Origin: a virus
IMG/VR virus record: IMGVR_UViG_3300020411_000004
Location: 1-23,554 of that record
Length of the DNA stretch: 23,554 nt
Direction: 5' to 3' (one strand)
The notes below the pieces were generated by a model. It did no database searches. It saw only the letters and a program-made list of their open reading frames with translations, and had not been told where the DNA came from. Both the position numbers and the translations under genes were made by a program. This document shows positions 1 to 7,630 of the stretch, one piece after another. Position 1 is the stretch's first letter; each line of letters starts with the position of its first letter.

Positions 1-504
1 GTATTCTTATATAAGTATGGTAAGAAAATTCATGACAAGATTGCATCAGCAATGCAACCACAGTTTGAAGATGAAACTCCAATAAATCCTTTCGATCTTT
101 GGAAGGGTGCTAACTTTAAAATCAAAATCCAAACTATAGGCGGTTACTGGAATTATGATAAGAGTGAGTTTGATGCACCATCAGTCCTAGGTGGACTAGA
201 AGATGATGCACTTGAAGCAGTCTGGAAGTCACAATACTCTCTTAAAGAGTTTACTGACCTTAAGAACTTCAAGAGTTATGAGGAGTTATCAGCACGTTTG
301 AATGTTGTGCTTAACAAGTCATCAAGACCTGTTGTACAAACAAACGAAGAAGACGAGGATTTAGTACCTCTTACTAGTCCAGTTGTTAAAGCGGACCCAC
401 CTACCCCCACAAAGTCAGGGTTTGGTGCTAAAATAGAAGAAATAGAAGAGAAGGGTGATTCACCAGATCTTTCCTATTTTGCTGCTCTAGCTAACGAAGA
501 CTAA
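1..504 (+). CDS. 32: Single-stranded DNA-binding protein gp32, 3' part
   Basis: The reading frame is open from base 1, so this is the C-terminal 167 residues of a gene starting upstream; the first internal Met (base 52) is not the true start. Seen: a core segment reading YKYGKKIHDKI, then WKGANFKIKIQTIGGYWNYD, matching the T4 gp32 segment with KFGKKIFDKI and [20 protein letters not shown]. A Pro/Glu/Asp-rich linker and an acidic C-terminal end (DSPDLSYFAALANED) follow. Known: gp32 coats single-stranded DNA in replication, recombination and repair, and its acidic tail recruits partner proteins. The zinc-binding region of gp32 would lie upstream of the window. The stop overlaps the next start by 1 nt (TAATG), which suggests translational coupling. 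Identity is confident. Confidence 0.93.
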   Translation, partial: VFLYKYGKKIHDKIASAMQPQFEDETPINPFDLWKGANFKIKIQTIGGYWNYDKSEFDAPSVLGGLEDDALEAVWKSQYSLKEFTDLKNFKSYEELSARLNVVLNKSSRPVVQTNEEDEDLVPLTSPVVKADPPTPTKSGFGAKIEEIEEKGDSPDLSYFAALANED

Positions 505-842
505 TGAAGAAACTACTACTGCTCCCACTTCTACTGATTGGTGTTACTACACCAGTCCGTGCAGAAGCATTAACTTGGAAGGAATTCTGGGAGCCGTTTG
601 TAGAGTCTTATCATCATGGACACGATCATGGCGGTGGACATTGGCATGATTGGAGGTACGACCACCATCATCCACATCCACATTACGGTCCATATCGTAG
701 AAGGTGTGAAGTAACGGTCACAAAGAAATATTGGGTACCAGGTCATTACCTAGGTCATGGCAACACATGGATCCCAGGATATTATGAAAGACGTGACGTG
801 ATCGAGTGGGAAAGGTGCAGAAGAAGAGTCAGACCACTTTGA
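504..842 (+). CDS. Small secreted His-rich protein, YxWVPGHW-like
   Basis: A 112-aa protein of unknown function. Residues 1-20 form a typical Sec signal peptide: MKK, a Leu-rich core, and a V-R-A cleavage site before E21. The mature part has an extremely His-rich stretch, with 11 His among residues 37-60, which suggests Zn, Ni or Cu binding. It is followed by aromatic/Pro/Gly motifs YWVPGHY (76-82) and WIPGYY (89-94), like the YxWVPGHW motifs of some bacterial periplasmic proteins. Two Cys (68, 105) flank these motifs and could form a disulfide in the periplasm. The C-terminus is Arg-rich. The start overlaps the gp32 stop by 1 nt and a strong terminator follows, so it is probably co-transcribed with gene 32. 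A metal-binding or envelope role is inference only. Confidence 0.85.
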   Translation: MKKLLLLPLLLIGVTTPVRAEALTWKEFWEPFVESYHHGHDHGGGHWHDWRYDHHHPHPHYGPYRRRCEVTVTKKYWVPGHYLGHGNTWIPGYYERRDVIEWERCRRRVRPL

Positions 843-871
843 TATATTATTCGACTTTTTGAACAAGAGAA

Positions 872-900
872 ACCCCCGAAAAAATCGGGGGTATTTTTTT
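872..900 (+). terminator. Rho-independent terminator
   Basis: An 8-bp stem ACCCCCGA (872-879) / TCGGGGGT (885-892) with a 5-nt A loop is followed by ATTTTTTT (893-900). It ends the gp32/His-rich unit. On the minus strand the same hairpin is followed by a weaker T-rich stretch, so it may also stop transcripts arriving from gene 53. Confidence 0.93.
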
Positions 901-921
901 GTCTGTAGGGGTCGCTAAGTA

Positions 922-1788
922 TTAATACCCACTAGACCCAAATGAGTTACTTGTAGAAGTATCCTGTTGGTTAGTTGTTGATGTTGTGACTACTGTGCTT
1001 CCATCCGATAAAACGTCACCTTCGCTAATACTAGCACCAGAGGTGTCAAACGTCTTAGATGAATAATCTGCTTCAGACGCAAATTCGATAGAACTTGTTT
1101 GACCGATATTTGTGCTATAAGTCGGTTTAACGCTCTGAAACTGCTCTTGAGTAGTATTGAAGGATTTCTTAATTTGGTCTTCATCGTTAACTTCGAGATT
1201 TGGAAGATATTGTACCAAATTGCTAAATTCTTCAACAAACCCACTTAAGTACTGTTTACGCAAAAGGTAAATATTGCGTTTTTGGTCATTTTTCTCTAAT
1301 TCATAGTCATAGACGGATATTGGTCTAACAGTGTCTTCTTTGGCAATTACAGTTCCGTCAGGTCTGGTATATGACCAATCTTCTGGTACTATACGACCAC
1401 CTTTCACTAATACACGACCTTTCATATCTTTGATTTCTTGAGTAACCCAATGATGGACTGAATCTGCGTCTTCCTCATATTCACTGTCAATATACCTTTC
1501 CATCTCATCTTCTGACATGGGCCATTCTTCATATAGATTGATTATATTGTTGCATAGTAGTACAACCCAATCTTTACCCATATCACCATATACTTCACCT
1601 GCAACTTGATCAGGTCTCTGATTGTTTTTAATCGTATATTGAGTAAAACCTAAAATAACATCATCTAACTCTTCACGGATTTTTATTCTCCTAAAGAGGT
1701 TTTTAGCAAGAGTGTATGGATCGACATTATCTTGTCTATAACTGGATGTCCTTACATAGACATCGGGTAGATTATTGAAATAACTCAT
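922..1788 (-). CDS. 53: Baseplate wedge protein gp53
   Basis: A 288-aa protein on the minus strand. Its N-terminal part carries the gp53 signature seen in T4: an early segment of short motifs leading to FTQYTIKNNQRPDQVAGEVYG and then WVVLLCNNI with a nearby W-P-M-S (T4 has YYIKGSPRPEELANAIYG and YWVLLMCND). Known: gp53 joins baseplate wedges to the central hub. T4 gp53 is about 196 aa. Here there is a middle insertion and a Ser/Thr-rich, low-complexity tail (about residues 225-288) that looks disordered. Its ATG directly follows the gene 48 stop (TAA then ATG), so the two are translated as a pair. The gene ends convergent with the 872-900 terminator. Confidence 0.88.
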   Translation of the reverse strand: MSYFNNLPDVYVRTSSYRQDNVDPYTLAKNLFRRIKIREELDDVILGFTQYTIKNNQRPDQVAGEVYGDMGKDWVVLLCNNIINLYEEWPMSEDEMERYIDSEYEEDADSVHHWVTQEIKDMKGRVLVKGGRIVPEDWSYTRPDGTVIAKEDTVRPISVYDYELEKNDQKRNIYLLRKQYLSGFVEEFSNLVQYLPNLEVNDEDQIKKSFNTTQEQFQSVKPTYSTNIGQTSSIEFASEADYSSKTFDTSGASISEGDVLSDGSTVVTTSTTNQQDTSTSNSFGSSGY

Positions 1789-2811
1789 TTACCAAAGTCC
1801 TGTAGTGTTGCCAGCCCAAGCATATAATTCATCATCATCCATTGGTTCAGACCAGTTAGTGTTTGAATCTAGGTTGAAACCAGGTGGTTCAAATGTTTCC
1901 TTAGTAAGGAATTCTGTTTCTTGGAAACTTAAGGATAAATCATACCTTAAAGCACCGAAATCTGCTTCTTTACTATTTGCCATTGTAGATCTTACTGATC
2001 TGTAGTCAGGCATATTAATTGAGAAGTTATCACATACCAATTTGGTTGGGAATTGCATTATTGAGCTTAATATTCCACCAAATCCACCATTCTTGGGATT
2101 TCCGATTTCCTCGTTACCACCACCTCTATCTACATATCGTACGATTTGAGCACGGAAGTATTCTGGGATATTTAACCAGTTTTTATCAGATTTGCCTGGT
2201 AATACTGATTGACGGAATGTTTTAATAATTTGATATATGGTTCTAACTTCCTTAGCATTCTTTGGAATCATTGTCCATGTCCAACTATGCTTTCTGAAGG
2301 ACTGTTGACCTTTAAATACTGATTCTGCGTATGGGTTGAATATCTTACCTGTTGTTAAAGATGCTAGTGAGTCTCTATCTAAACCTGCATTTTGACCAAC
2401 TACACCTAATGCACTGTTAATAGCATCAGCACCTGCTTTAAATCCTAACTGGTTAACTCCACTATCAGCGAATTGCTTTAATTCATCAGAGAAACTTGCT
2501 TGACCTAGATCTCCCTTAGCATCAATTACCTTTCTAGCAGCATCCTTAATTGCATCTCCAGCAGCACCTAGTTTAACTGCACCCCAATCCTGTGCATATT
2601 CTTCTTTTAGTGTCTTGGGTAAATATAGATATATTGTATCCTTTAATGTATTCTCTCTGTGGTCGAATATATCAAATTTTAGATAATCGATTACTTCAGT
2701 AGGAAAAGCAGATTCATCTCTGATAGTCTCTCTACTGGTAGAAGAGTTCACACCATAAGGTTTCGCCTGTGGGAAGACTAAAGGGGCTTTACTTGAAAAA
2801 ACGTATGACAT
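1789..2811 (-). CDS. 48: Baseplate tail-tube cap protein gp48
   Basis: A 340-aa protein close to the T4 gp48 length (364 aa). The diagnostic part is the central block: an aromatic RKHSWTWTMIPKNAKE segment (about 173-188), then IYQIIKTFRQ and an IPEYFRAQIVRY-like strand, then F-S-I-N-M-P-D-Y further on. Ala/Gly-rich helices occupy about residues 80-160. Known: gp48 sits on the hub and, with gp54, forms the platform on which the tail tube polymerises. It is upstream of and abuts gene 53. Its ATG (2811-2809, minus) overlaps the ATG of gene 4 inside the palindrome CATG, leaving no intergenic DNA, so any promoter for 48 lies inside gene 4. No clear Shine-Dalgarno was seen. Confidence 0.85.
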   Translation of the reverse strand: MSYVFSSKAPLVFPQAKPYGVNSSTSRETIRDESAFPTEVIDYLKFDIFDHRENTLKDTIYLYLPKTLKEEYAQDWGAVKLGAAGDAIKDAARKVIDAKGDLGQASFSDELKQFADSGVNQLGFKAGADAINSALGVVGQNAGLDRDSLASLTTGKIFNPYAESVFKGQQSFRKHSWTWTMIPKNAKEVRTIYQIIKTFRQSVLPGKSDKNWLNIPEYFRAQIVRYVDRGGGNEEIGNPKNGGFGGILSSIMQFPTKLVCDNFSINMPDYRSVRSTMANSKEADFGALRYDLSLSFQETEFLTKETFEPPGFNLDSNTNWSEPMDDDELYAWAGNTTGLW

Positions 2812-3244
2812 GAGTTACTCAGGAAAATTCCGACCATCAAACAAACATAAGTACAAAGGTGATCACACTAATATTATTTATAGGAGTTTGTGGGAAAAGA
2901 AGTTTATGCATTGGTGTGACCGTAATGTAAACGTATTAGAGTGGGGAAGTGAAGAGATTATTATTCCTTATAGGAGCCCTTTGGACAACAGGACTCACCG
3001 TTATTATCCTGATTTTTACGTTAGGGCACGAACAAAGGATGGAAGAATCGCCAAATCGATCATCGAAATTAAACCAGATGCACAGACTAAACCCCCGAAA
3101 CGTAAATCGCAGAAAGCCAGGACTTTTATAACAGAAGTTAAGACTTGGAATGTAAATAGTGCTAAATGGAGAGCTGCAAGACAGTTTTGTGCACATAAAG
3201 GCATGACATTTATCATACTGACCGAAAAACACTTAAATGTATGA
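2810..3244 (+). CDS. 4: Head completion nuclease gp4 (TnsA-like)
   Basis: 144 aa, near the T4 gp4 length (150 aa). Seen: YRSLWEKKFMHWCD (24-37), IIIPYRSPLDNRTHRYYPDFY (50-70) and IIEIKP (84-89). These give a PD-(D/E)xK nuclease set, E29 / D68 / E86-x-K88, as in the TnsA-like endonuclease fold. Known: T4 gp4 completes DNA-filled heads before tail joining, and nuclease activity has been reported for the family. All catalytic positions look intact here. It is divergent from gene 48, with start codons sharing CATG at 2809-2812. The stop overlaps the next start (ATGA at 3241-3244). Identification is confident from motif order and context. Confidence 0.9.
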   Translation: MSYSGKFRPSNKHKYKGDHTNIIYRSLWEKKFMHWCDRNVNVLEWGSEEIIIPYRSPLDNRTHRYYPDFYVRARTKDGRIAKSIIEIKPDAQTKPPKRKSQKARTFITEVKTWNVNSAKWRAARQFCAHKGMTFIILTEKHLNV

Positions 3245-3720
3245 GCATTTTTACAGACGTTAAAGATCTTGCTGAGGGTAAGGCACAGTCTAAACAATGG
3301 TATAGAGAGCAACTTCAATATGGACTGGAGGCATATGAAGGTGCTTTTACTGTGGGAGATATTATATTTTTCAATTATTCAGCTCAGACACCAGATCTGA
3401 AATTCTGGGATACCTTCCCTATGGTACTAATCACAGATGTGGATTACCAGAAACTTCAATTCTCTGGTGGTAATATGCACTATTTGAGACCTAATAGTAG
3501 ACAGAGTATGGCAAATACCTGGGCTGCTGGTAGTATTTCATATCCCATGCGTTGCCATCATAAATACTTTATGAATAGTGTCACTTCAGCATATAATGTA
3601 CCTTCCGAGGAATTGAAAGACATGACACCACTTCCAGTCGAGCAATTCGTCATTAGACCAAAAGGTCTAGGTCGTACCATGGAAGTACCAAGTAGCATTA
3701 TATGGAGTAGACTCAAATGA
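3241..3720 (+). CDS. Conserved virion-assembly protein, role uncertain
   Basis: A 159-aa protein with no signal peptide or membrane segment. Seen: an N-terminal KQWYREQL helix (about 18-25), a beta-rich middle with VGDIIFFNY (38-46) and FWDTFPMVLITDV (55-67), and GGNMHYLRP (about 76-84). The pattern of an aromatic-Pro-hydrophobic strand followed by a Gly-Gly-N-x-HYL segment resembles marine-phage proteins annotated as DNA end protector (gp2-like). In T4, gene 2 is adjacent to gene 4, which supports that reading, but I cannot confirm it from sequence alone. It overlaps gene 4 by 4 nt and the following gene by 4 nt (ATGA at both ends), so it is translated with the head and tail completion set. 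Confidence 0.88.
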   Translation: MSIFTDVKDLAEGKAQSKQWYREQLQYGLEAYEGAFTVGDIIFFNYSAQTPDLKFWDTFPMVLITDVDYQKLQFSGGNMHYLRPNSRQSMANTWAAGSISYPMRCHHKYFMNSVTSAYNVPSEELKDMTPLPVEQFVIRPKGLGRTMEVPSSIIWSRLK

Positions 3721-4451
3721 GTGCCAATAGTTTTGATATTTTTAAGGATCTGGTAGTTTCTGGTAAGAAGGAACCAGCTAGATCCAACCTGTTTGGTATT
3801 AAGGTATTCCTACCAACCTGTATGCTTGCTAATGATGCAATGACTAGGAAGGATCAAAGGACTTTACAAATATCTAATAATTACCTAGCAGATGCAGTTA
3901 CCGTACCAGGTAAAAGAGCAGATGCTATAGAGCATCCACAAGTTGTTGGTAATAAGTTTAAGTTAGCAAATGGTCAGACACATCAGGATGTGGGAATATC
4001 ATTTGTGATGACTAAGGATGCACAGCATCGTCTATTTTTTGAGAAATGGATGAATTATGCTGCACCAGATCAAGAGAATAGAGCTACATTTTATGATGAG
4101 TATGTAACTAACCTATTAGTAACAAAATGGGAGTTAGGATCACCTGTTAAGTGGGCTGGTATAACTGATAGTGGTACTCCATATACACAGAGACTTAATA
4201 GTGTGACTAGTGTTTGGCAATTCTTTGCTGCGTGGCCTATAGATATGTCACAGTTATCATTTAATAATGGTCCTACACAGTTAGTTAAATATAACGTCAA
4301 ATTTGCTTTCGAGAGATATAGATATGATACAGTCGGTGCTGATGCACTAGGAAATAATACTCCAGACAGGTTTATTAACTCTGTTACTGGTACCCTAGAT
4401 AACCTAGGACTATCTCAACAACAGAGAGATGCAGCCCAGTTTGGTGTCTAA
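3717..4451 (+). CDS. 54: Baseplate tail-tube initiator gp54
   Basis: A 244-aa protein of the tail-tube fold family. Seen: an N-terminal DIFKDLVVSGKKEPARSNLF segment, DAVTVPGKR (about 60-68), a beta-strand block ending VGISFVMTKDAQHRLFFEKW (about 91-110), then a C-terminal YNVKFAFERYRYDTV strand. Tube proteins gp19 and gp54 share this pattern. Position next to 48 and 4 and upstream of gp26 favours gp54 over the gp19 tube itself. Known: gp54 caps the hub with gp48 and nucleates gp19 polymerisation. Shorter than T4 gp54 (320 aa). ATGA overlap with the upstream gene. A late-promoter-like sequence overlaps its stop codon. Confidence 0.78.
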   Translation: MSANSFDIFKDLVVSGKKEPARSNLFGIKVFLPTCMLANDAMTRKDQRTLQISNNYLADAVTVPGKRADAIEHPQVVGNKFKLANGQTHQDVGISFVMTKDAQHRLFFEKWMNYAAPDQENRATFYDEYVTNLLVTKWELGSPVKWAGITDSGTPYTQRLNSVTSVWQFFAAWPIDMSQLSFNNGPTQLVKYNVKFAFERYRYDTVGADALGNNTPDRFINSVTGTLDNLGLSQQQRDAAQFGV

Positions 4452-4454
4452 ATA
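4447..4454 (+). promoter_or_regulatory. Late promoter-like TCTAAATA upstream of gp26
   Basis: TCTAAATA matches the T4 late consensus TATAAATA at 7 of 8 positions. It overlaps the gp54 stop codon (4449-4451) and lies 22 nt before the gp26 start. AT-rich sequence (ACTATAATAATG) follows. Late timing of tail genes makes it plausible. Confidence 0.5.
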
Positions 4455-4476
4455 GAACTATAATAATGCAATCGTT

Positions 4477-5181
4477 ATGCCATTACCTAAGTTAGCCATA
4501 CCTGAGTATGAAGCGACCTTGCCTGTCACAGGCACAAAAATATCATATAGACCATTCTTAGTTAAGGAAGAGAAACTACTCTATCTTGCTATGGAGTCGC
4601 AAGACAACAAGCAAATGGTCAAAGCAGTGAAGACTATTATTAAAAACTGTACAAACTTAAAGACTAAGGTTGAGGATCTCGCTACTTTCGAGATTGAATA
4701 TATTTTCCTTAAGATTAGATCTGTTGCAGTCGGTGAGACAAGTGAATTTAAAGTCACATGTCCAGATGATGAGAAAACACAAGTTACTGTTACCATACCT
4801 CTTGCAGATGTAGGTTGTAAAGTCCCAGATGATCATGACTCTAAAATACAGTTAGATCAGGAAGTGGGTATTAAGATGAAGTATCCATCATTGGATGTAT
4901 TCATTCAGCAAAACCTATCTGAGAATCCTAATATTGATGATATCTTTGAGTTAGCTGCTGGATGTATTGATCAGGTATATACCTCAGATGAGGTTTATGA
5001 TACTTTTAGTAAGAAAGAAGCACTTGAATTCCTTGAAGATTTGAATGCAGAGCAATTTGCTAAGATTCAGCATTTCTTTGAGACAATGCCTAAACTATCT
5101 TATACACTAGAAGTTTTTAATCCTGAGACTAAAGTTAAGAGTGATTTGGAACTGGAGGGTCTAGCGGCTTTTTTCGAGTAG
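4477..5181 (+). CDS. 26: gp26-type baseplate/tail assembly chaperone
   Basis: A 234-aa protein of the T4 baseplate gp26 family. Seen: N-terminal LPKLAIPEYEATLPVTGTKI (3-22), then YRPFLVKEEKLLYLAME (about 24-40) and a Lys-rich helix. A predicted beta-hairpin with FKVTCPDD follows, then a helical acidic C-terminal half (about 130-225). Known: gp26 is needed for assembly of the T4 baseplate hub and is thought not to be a major virion component. In this window it takes the place that tail assembly chaperones hold upstream of tape-measure genes. Its last codons (GCT TTT TTC GAG TAG) contain a T TTT TTC heptamer in the register for -1 slippage. Slippage would replace the last residue with a 67-residue extension, giving a 300-aa fusion with the next ORF. 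No clear Shine-Dalgarno. Confidence 0.85.
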   Translation: MPLPKLAIPEYEATLPVTGTKISYRPFLVKEEKLLYLAMESQDNKQMVKAVKTIIKNCTNLKTKVEDLATFEIEYIFLKIRSVAVGETSEFKVTCPDDEKTQVTVTIPLADVGCKVPDDHDSKIQLDQEVGIKMKYPSLDVFIQQNLSENPNIDDIFELAAGCIDQVYTSDEVYDTFSKKEALEFLEDLNAEQFAKIQHFFETMPKLSYTLEVFNPETKVKSDLELEGLAAFFE

Positions 5182-5235
5182 CGTTAATGCATGACAGTCT
5201 TGAGAATTACTACAAGACAAACTTCGCATTAATGC
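5169..5235 (+). promoter_or_regulatory. Programmed -1 frameshift site with stem-loop
   Basis: Slippery heptamer T TTT TTC occupies 5169-5175, in the zero frame of gp26 (codons TTT 5170-5172, TTC 5173-5175). A 5-nt spacer (5176-5180) contains the start of the stop codon. A 10-bp stem pairs 5181-5190 (GCGTTAATGC) with 5226-5235 (GCATTAATGC) with one G-U pair. Inside it a 6-bp hairpin pairs 5197-5202 (GTCTTG) with 5213-5218 (CAAGAC). After -1 slippage the ribosome reads CGA GTA GCG TTA ATG with no stop, which is the frame of the 63-codon ORF. The ORF's own ATG (5187-5189) is inside the stem. Layout matches known frameshift signals; occurrence in vivo is inferred. Confidence 0.72.
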
Positions 5236-5378
5236 AACATCACAAATATAGTCTTACTGAATTGGAGAACATGATACCGTGGGAACGTGATGTGTATGTG
5301 AACCTTCTTATTGCTCATATTCAAGAGGAAGAGAGGAGACAGAAGGCAGACGAACAAGCAGGTAGAGTATCACTCTAA
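5187..5378 (+). CDS. Frameshift extension of gp26, or separate 63-aa protein
   Basis: A 63-codon ORF in the -1 frame relative to gp26. Seen: ENYYKTNFALMQHHKYSLTE (6-25), then IPWERDVYVNLLIAHIQEEE, an amphipathic and acidic helix. The WERD-Y-LL motif recurs in short proteins next to baseplate chaperones and in the T extensions of tail assembly chaperones. The annotated ATG lacks a Shine-Dalgarno and is buried in a 10-bp stem, so expression mainly as a C-terminal extension of gp26 (total 300 aa) is the preferred reading. It ends 1 nt into the next start (TAATG). A gp51-like hub catalyst role has been given to neighbours of this type, but I see no direct support here. Confidence 0.8.
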   Translation: MHDSLENYYKTNFALMQHHKYSLTELENMIPWERDVYVNLLIAHIQEEERRQKADEQAGRVSL

Positions 5379-7627
5379 TGATTAGAAGTTACGTTAAAAT
5401 TAAACCTATAAAAGACGATGGTGCCTTTGGAGCAAATTTCAATGAGGTCCGTAAGGGTATCAATCGTACAGGTTCTGTAACTGAAAATATTGGTAATAAT
5501 CTAGTAGAGACTCATAAACTAATTCAATTTGAGAAAGATTGGTTAAGAGATAAGGCAGAGAAGGAAGAGGATGATGAGAAGGATGATGAGAAGGAATCGT
5601 TTCAAGGATTTAAACGGTGGTTTAAGGGATTCCGAGATATGTTCCGTCTCCAGAAGAGAGAGGAAAGTACTGAGGATGAAGAATTAGATAAGATAGAAGA
5701 AGAAGGTGGTAACTTTGGTCAGAAGACAAAGGAGACTGTTAAGAGTGGTCTTGAACTACTAGGTGGTTTCTTAACACCTATTTTTAAATGGGTTGTTACT
5801 ATGGGTGTCCTTAAATGGATGTCCGATCCAGAGAATGCTAAGAAAGCAGAGAAGGTATTCAAACTTATAGGTGCTATTGCTAAATTTGCCTGGAAAATAG
5901 GTAAGTTTGGTGTGGGTCTTATAATGGCAGGACTCACCAAGGTATTTGGTGTCTTTGATGGAGGAAGTACTAGTCCTATTAAGAAAGGATTCAAATTTGT
6001 ATTTGGTGCTTTACAGTTATTTGCAGGTTTTAAAACTCTTCAATATCTTTTAAATCCTCTTAAGGCAGTATCTGATGCAAAGAAATTAACTACTCTCTTC
6101 AATAGTAATGCAGAGAAGGAAGTAGAGTTTAAAAAGAATGAGCAGTGGCGTAAGTTTGGTTATAAGGATAGAGAAACAGGTGCAATCTATACAGAGAAGG
6201 AATATAAAGCACAGAAGAAGTCAGTAGAGAGACAGCAGAAGAAGTTAAGAAAACAGGGTAGAGATCAACAAGCAAAGCAACTTGGTGCTAAGTTTAATAG
6301 TAGAAATAATAATCCTACTAGACTACAACAGGGTAAGAATGTTGGTGGTAAGTTGATGAAACCTGGTGCACAGGGAGGACTTGCCATAGCAGGTGGTCTT
6401 ACTCGTATGGCATCGGGTATTGCAATGGGTGAGGATAAGACTGAAGCAGTCGGTGCAGGTCTTGGTCAAGCAGCAGGTGGTATGTTAGGTGCTGCTGCTG
6501 GTACTGCATTATTAGGTCCATTCCTAGGTCCATTTGCACCTATAGTAGGTAATGCTATTGGTAGTTTCTTAGGTGAGTGGGTAGGTAAGACATTCTTACC
6601 AATGATTAAACCACTATTTGAACCTATTCAGAAAGCATTCCAGATGTGGTGGACAATCATCAAAGGTGTTGCTGATGAGACTGGTATTACAGAGTTCCTT
6701 GGTACATTCTTCAAGTTCCTAGGACAAGTAGGTAAGGTCATGTTTGATATCCTTGGATGGATAATGAAACCTCTGACATGGTTATTAGGTGGTGCAATTA
6801 AACTTATTGGTAAGAGTATAAGTTTTATTATTAGTGCTGCTAAAAATATATTTGCGTTTATGGTTAATCCCATAGGATTCGCATGGAAAATTATAAGGGG
6901 TAAGGATCCTGGTAAGGATGTACAATTAGAGGAGATGTCTAAGGGTGGTGCTTTACAGGCAGCATTCTTATCTGGTTATGCTGAAGGTGGTAAGTATACT
7001 ATGGGATATAGAATGGGGCAGATAACCCCAGATCAATATGTCTATAATTACCAGAAGTTTACCAGTAAGACAGTAGTAAAAGGTGATCAATTAATAGAAC
7101 AATCTAAAGACTTTACTGAGTTGGGTGGATCTATTGAGGTACAAGATTTAATAGATCATAAGGAACAATTATTATCTCATCCTCTATTAAAGGCATTTAA
7201 GATAGCAGATATTATAAACAGGAAGACAGGTTTACCACCAGAGGTATTATTTCCTATCCTTATGGAAAGTGATGCTCAGAAGGCAACTTATAAGAAGATG
7301 GATGCTGCTATTGCTCTTGATGTCAAGAAGATGGAAGCGAAGTTTGGTAAGGGTAAGGGATGGAGTTGGTACGATGAGTCTTTCTCAGAGGGTGGTGAAT
7401 TTAGATCAGGCACATTAAGTGATAGTCAGATATTTGAAATGACTGAGAAGAGAGATGCAATGCATGATCAATTCAAATATAAGAATCAGAGAGATAATGA
7501 TGCAGAGATGATGATGCAAGCACCCATTGTTATTACTAAACAAGTTACAACTCCTGTAATAAATACTAAGAGTAGTGGACACATTATACCTGTAGTCGCT
7601 TCTCCATCACCAATGTTTACCTGTTAA
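5378..7627 (+). CDS. Tape-measure-like tail/hub protein, paralogue 1
   Basis: A 749-aa protein with tape-measure architecture. Seen: a highly charged Glu/Asp/Lys segment (about 55-110), a helical block with WMSDPENAKKAEKVF (147-161) and IGAIAKF, LFAGF (214-218), a Lys/Arg/Gln-rich coiled region (about 250-330), a Gly/Ala-rich hydrophobic segment (about 332-400), then hydrophobic helices to about 505. The C-terminal part has YAEGGKYTMGYRMG and SEGGEF loops. It sits directly after the gp26 frameshift pair, where tape-measure genes lie in other tailed phages. T4 gp29 (590 aa) is the functional counterpart by position and role. The downstream protein is a clear paralogue. Which of the two sets tail length cannot be told from sequence. 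Confidence 0.82.
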   Translation: MIRSYVKIKPIKDDGAFGANFNEVRKGINRTGSVTENIGNNLVETHKLIQFEKDWLRDKAEKEEDDEKDDEKESFQGFKRWFKGFRDMFRLQKREESTEDEELDKIEEEGGNFGQKTKETVKSGLELLGGFLTPIFKWVVTMGVLKWMSDPENAKKAEKVFKLIGAIAKFAWKIGKFGVGLIMAGLTKVFGVFDGGSTSPIKKGFKFVFGALQLFAGFKTLQYLLNPLKAVSDAKKLTTLFNSNAEKEVEFKKNEQWRKFGYKDRETGAIYTEKEYKAQKKSVERQQKKLRKQGRDQQAKQLGAKFNSRNNNPTRLQQGKNVGGKLMKPGAQGGLAIAGGLTRMASGIAMGEDKTEAVGAGLGQAAGGMLGAAAGTALLGPFLGPFAPIVGNAIGSFLGEWVGKTFLPMIKPLFEPIQKAFQMWWTIIKGVADETGITEFLGTFFKFLGQVGKVMFDILGWIMKPLTWLLGGAIKLIGKSISFIISAAKNIFAFMVNPIGFAWKIIRGKDPGKDVQLEEMSKGGALQAAFLSGYAEGGKYTMGYRMGQITPDQYVYNYQKFTSKTVVKGDQLIEQSKDFTELGGSIEVQDLIDHKEQLLSHPLLKAFKIADIINRKTGLPPEVLFPILMESDAQKATYKKMDAAIALDVKKMEAKFGKGKGWSWYDESFSEGGEFRSGTLSDSQIFEMTEKRDAMHDQFKYKNQRDNDAEMMMQAPIVITKQVTTPVINTKSSGHIIPVVASPSPMFTC

Positions 7628-7630
7628 TAG

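Noticed and set aside
3000-3330. Minus-strand frames of about 100 codons across gene 4
   Set aside because: They are antisense to the clear PD-(D/E)xK gene and have no features of their own.
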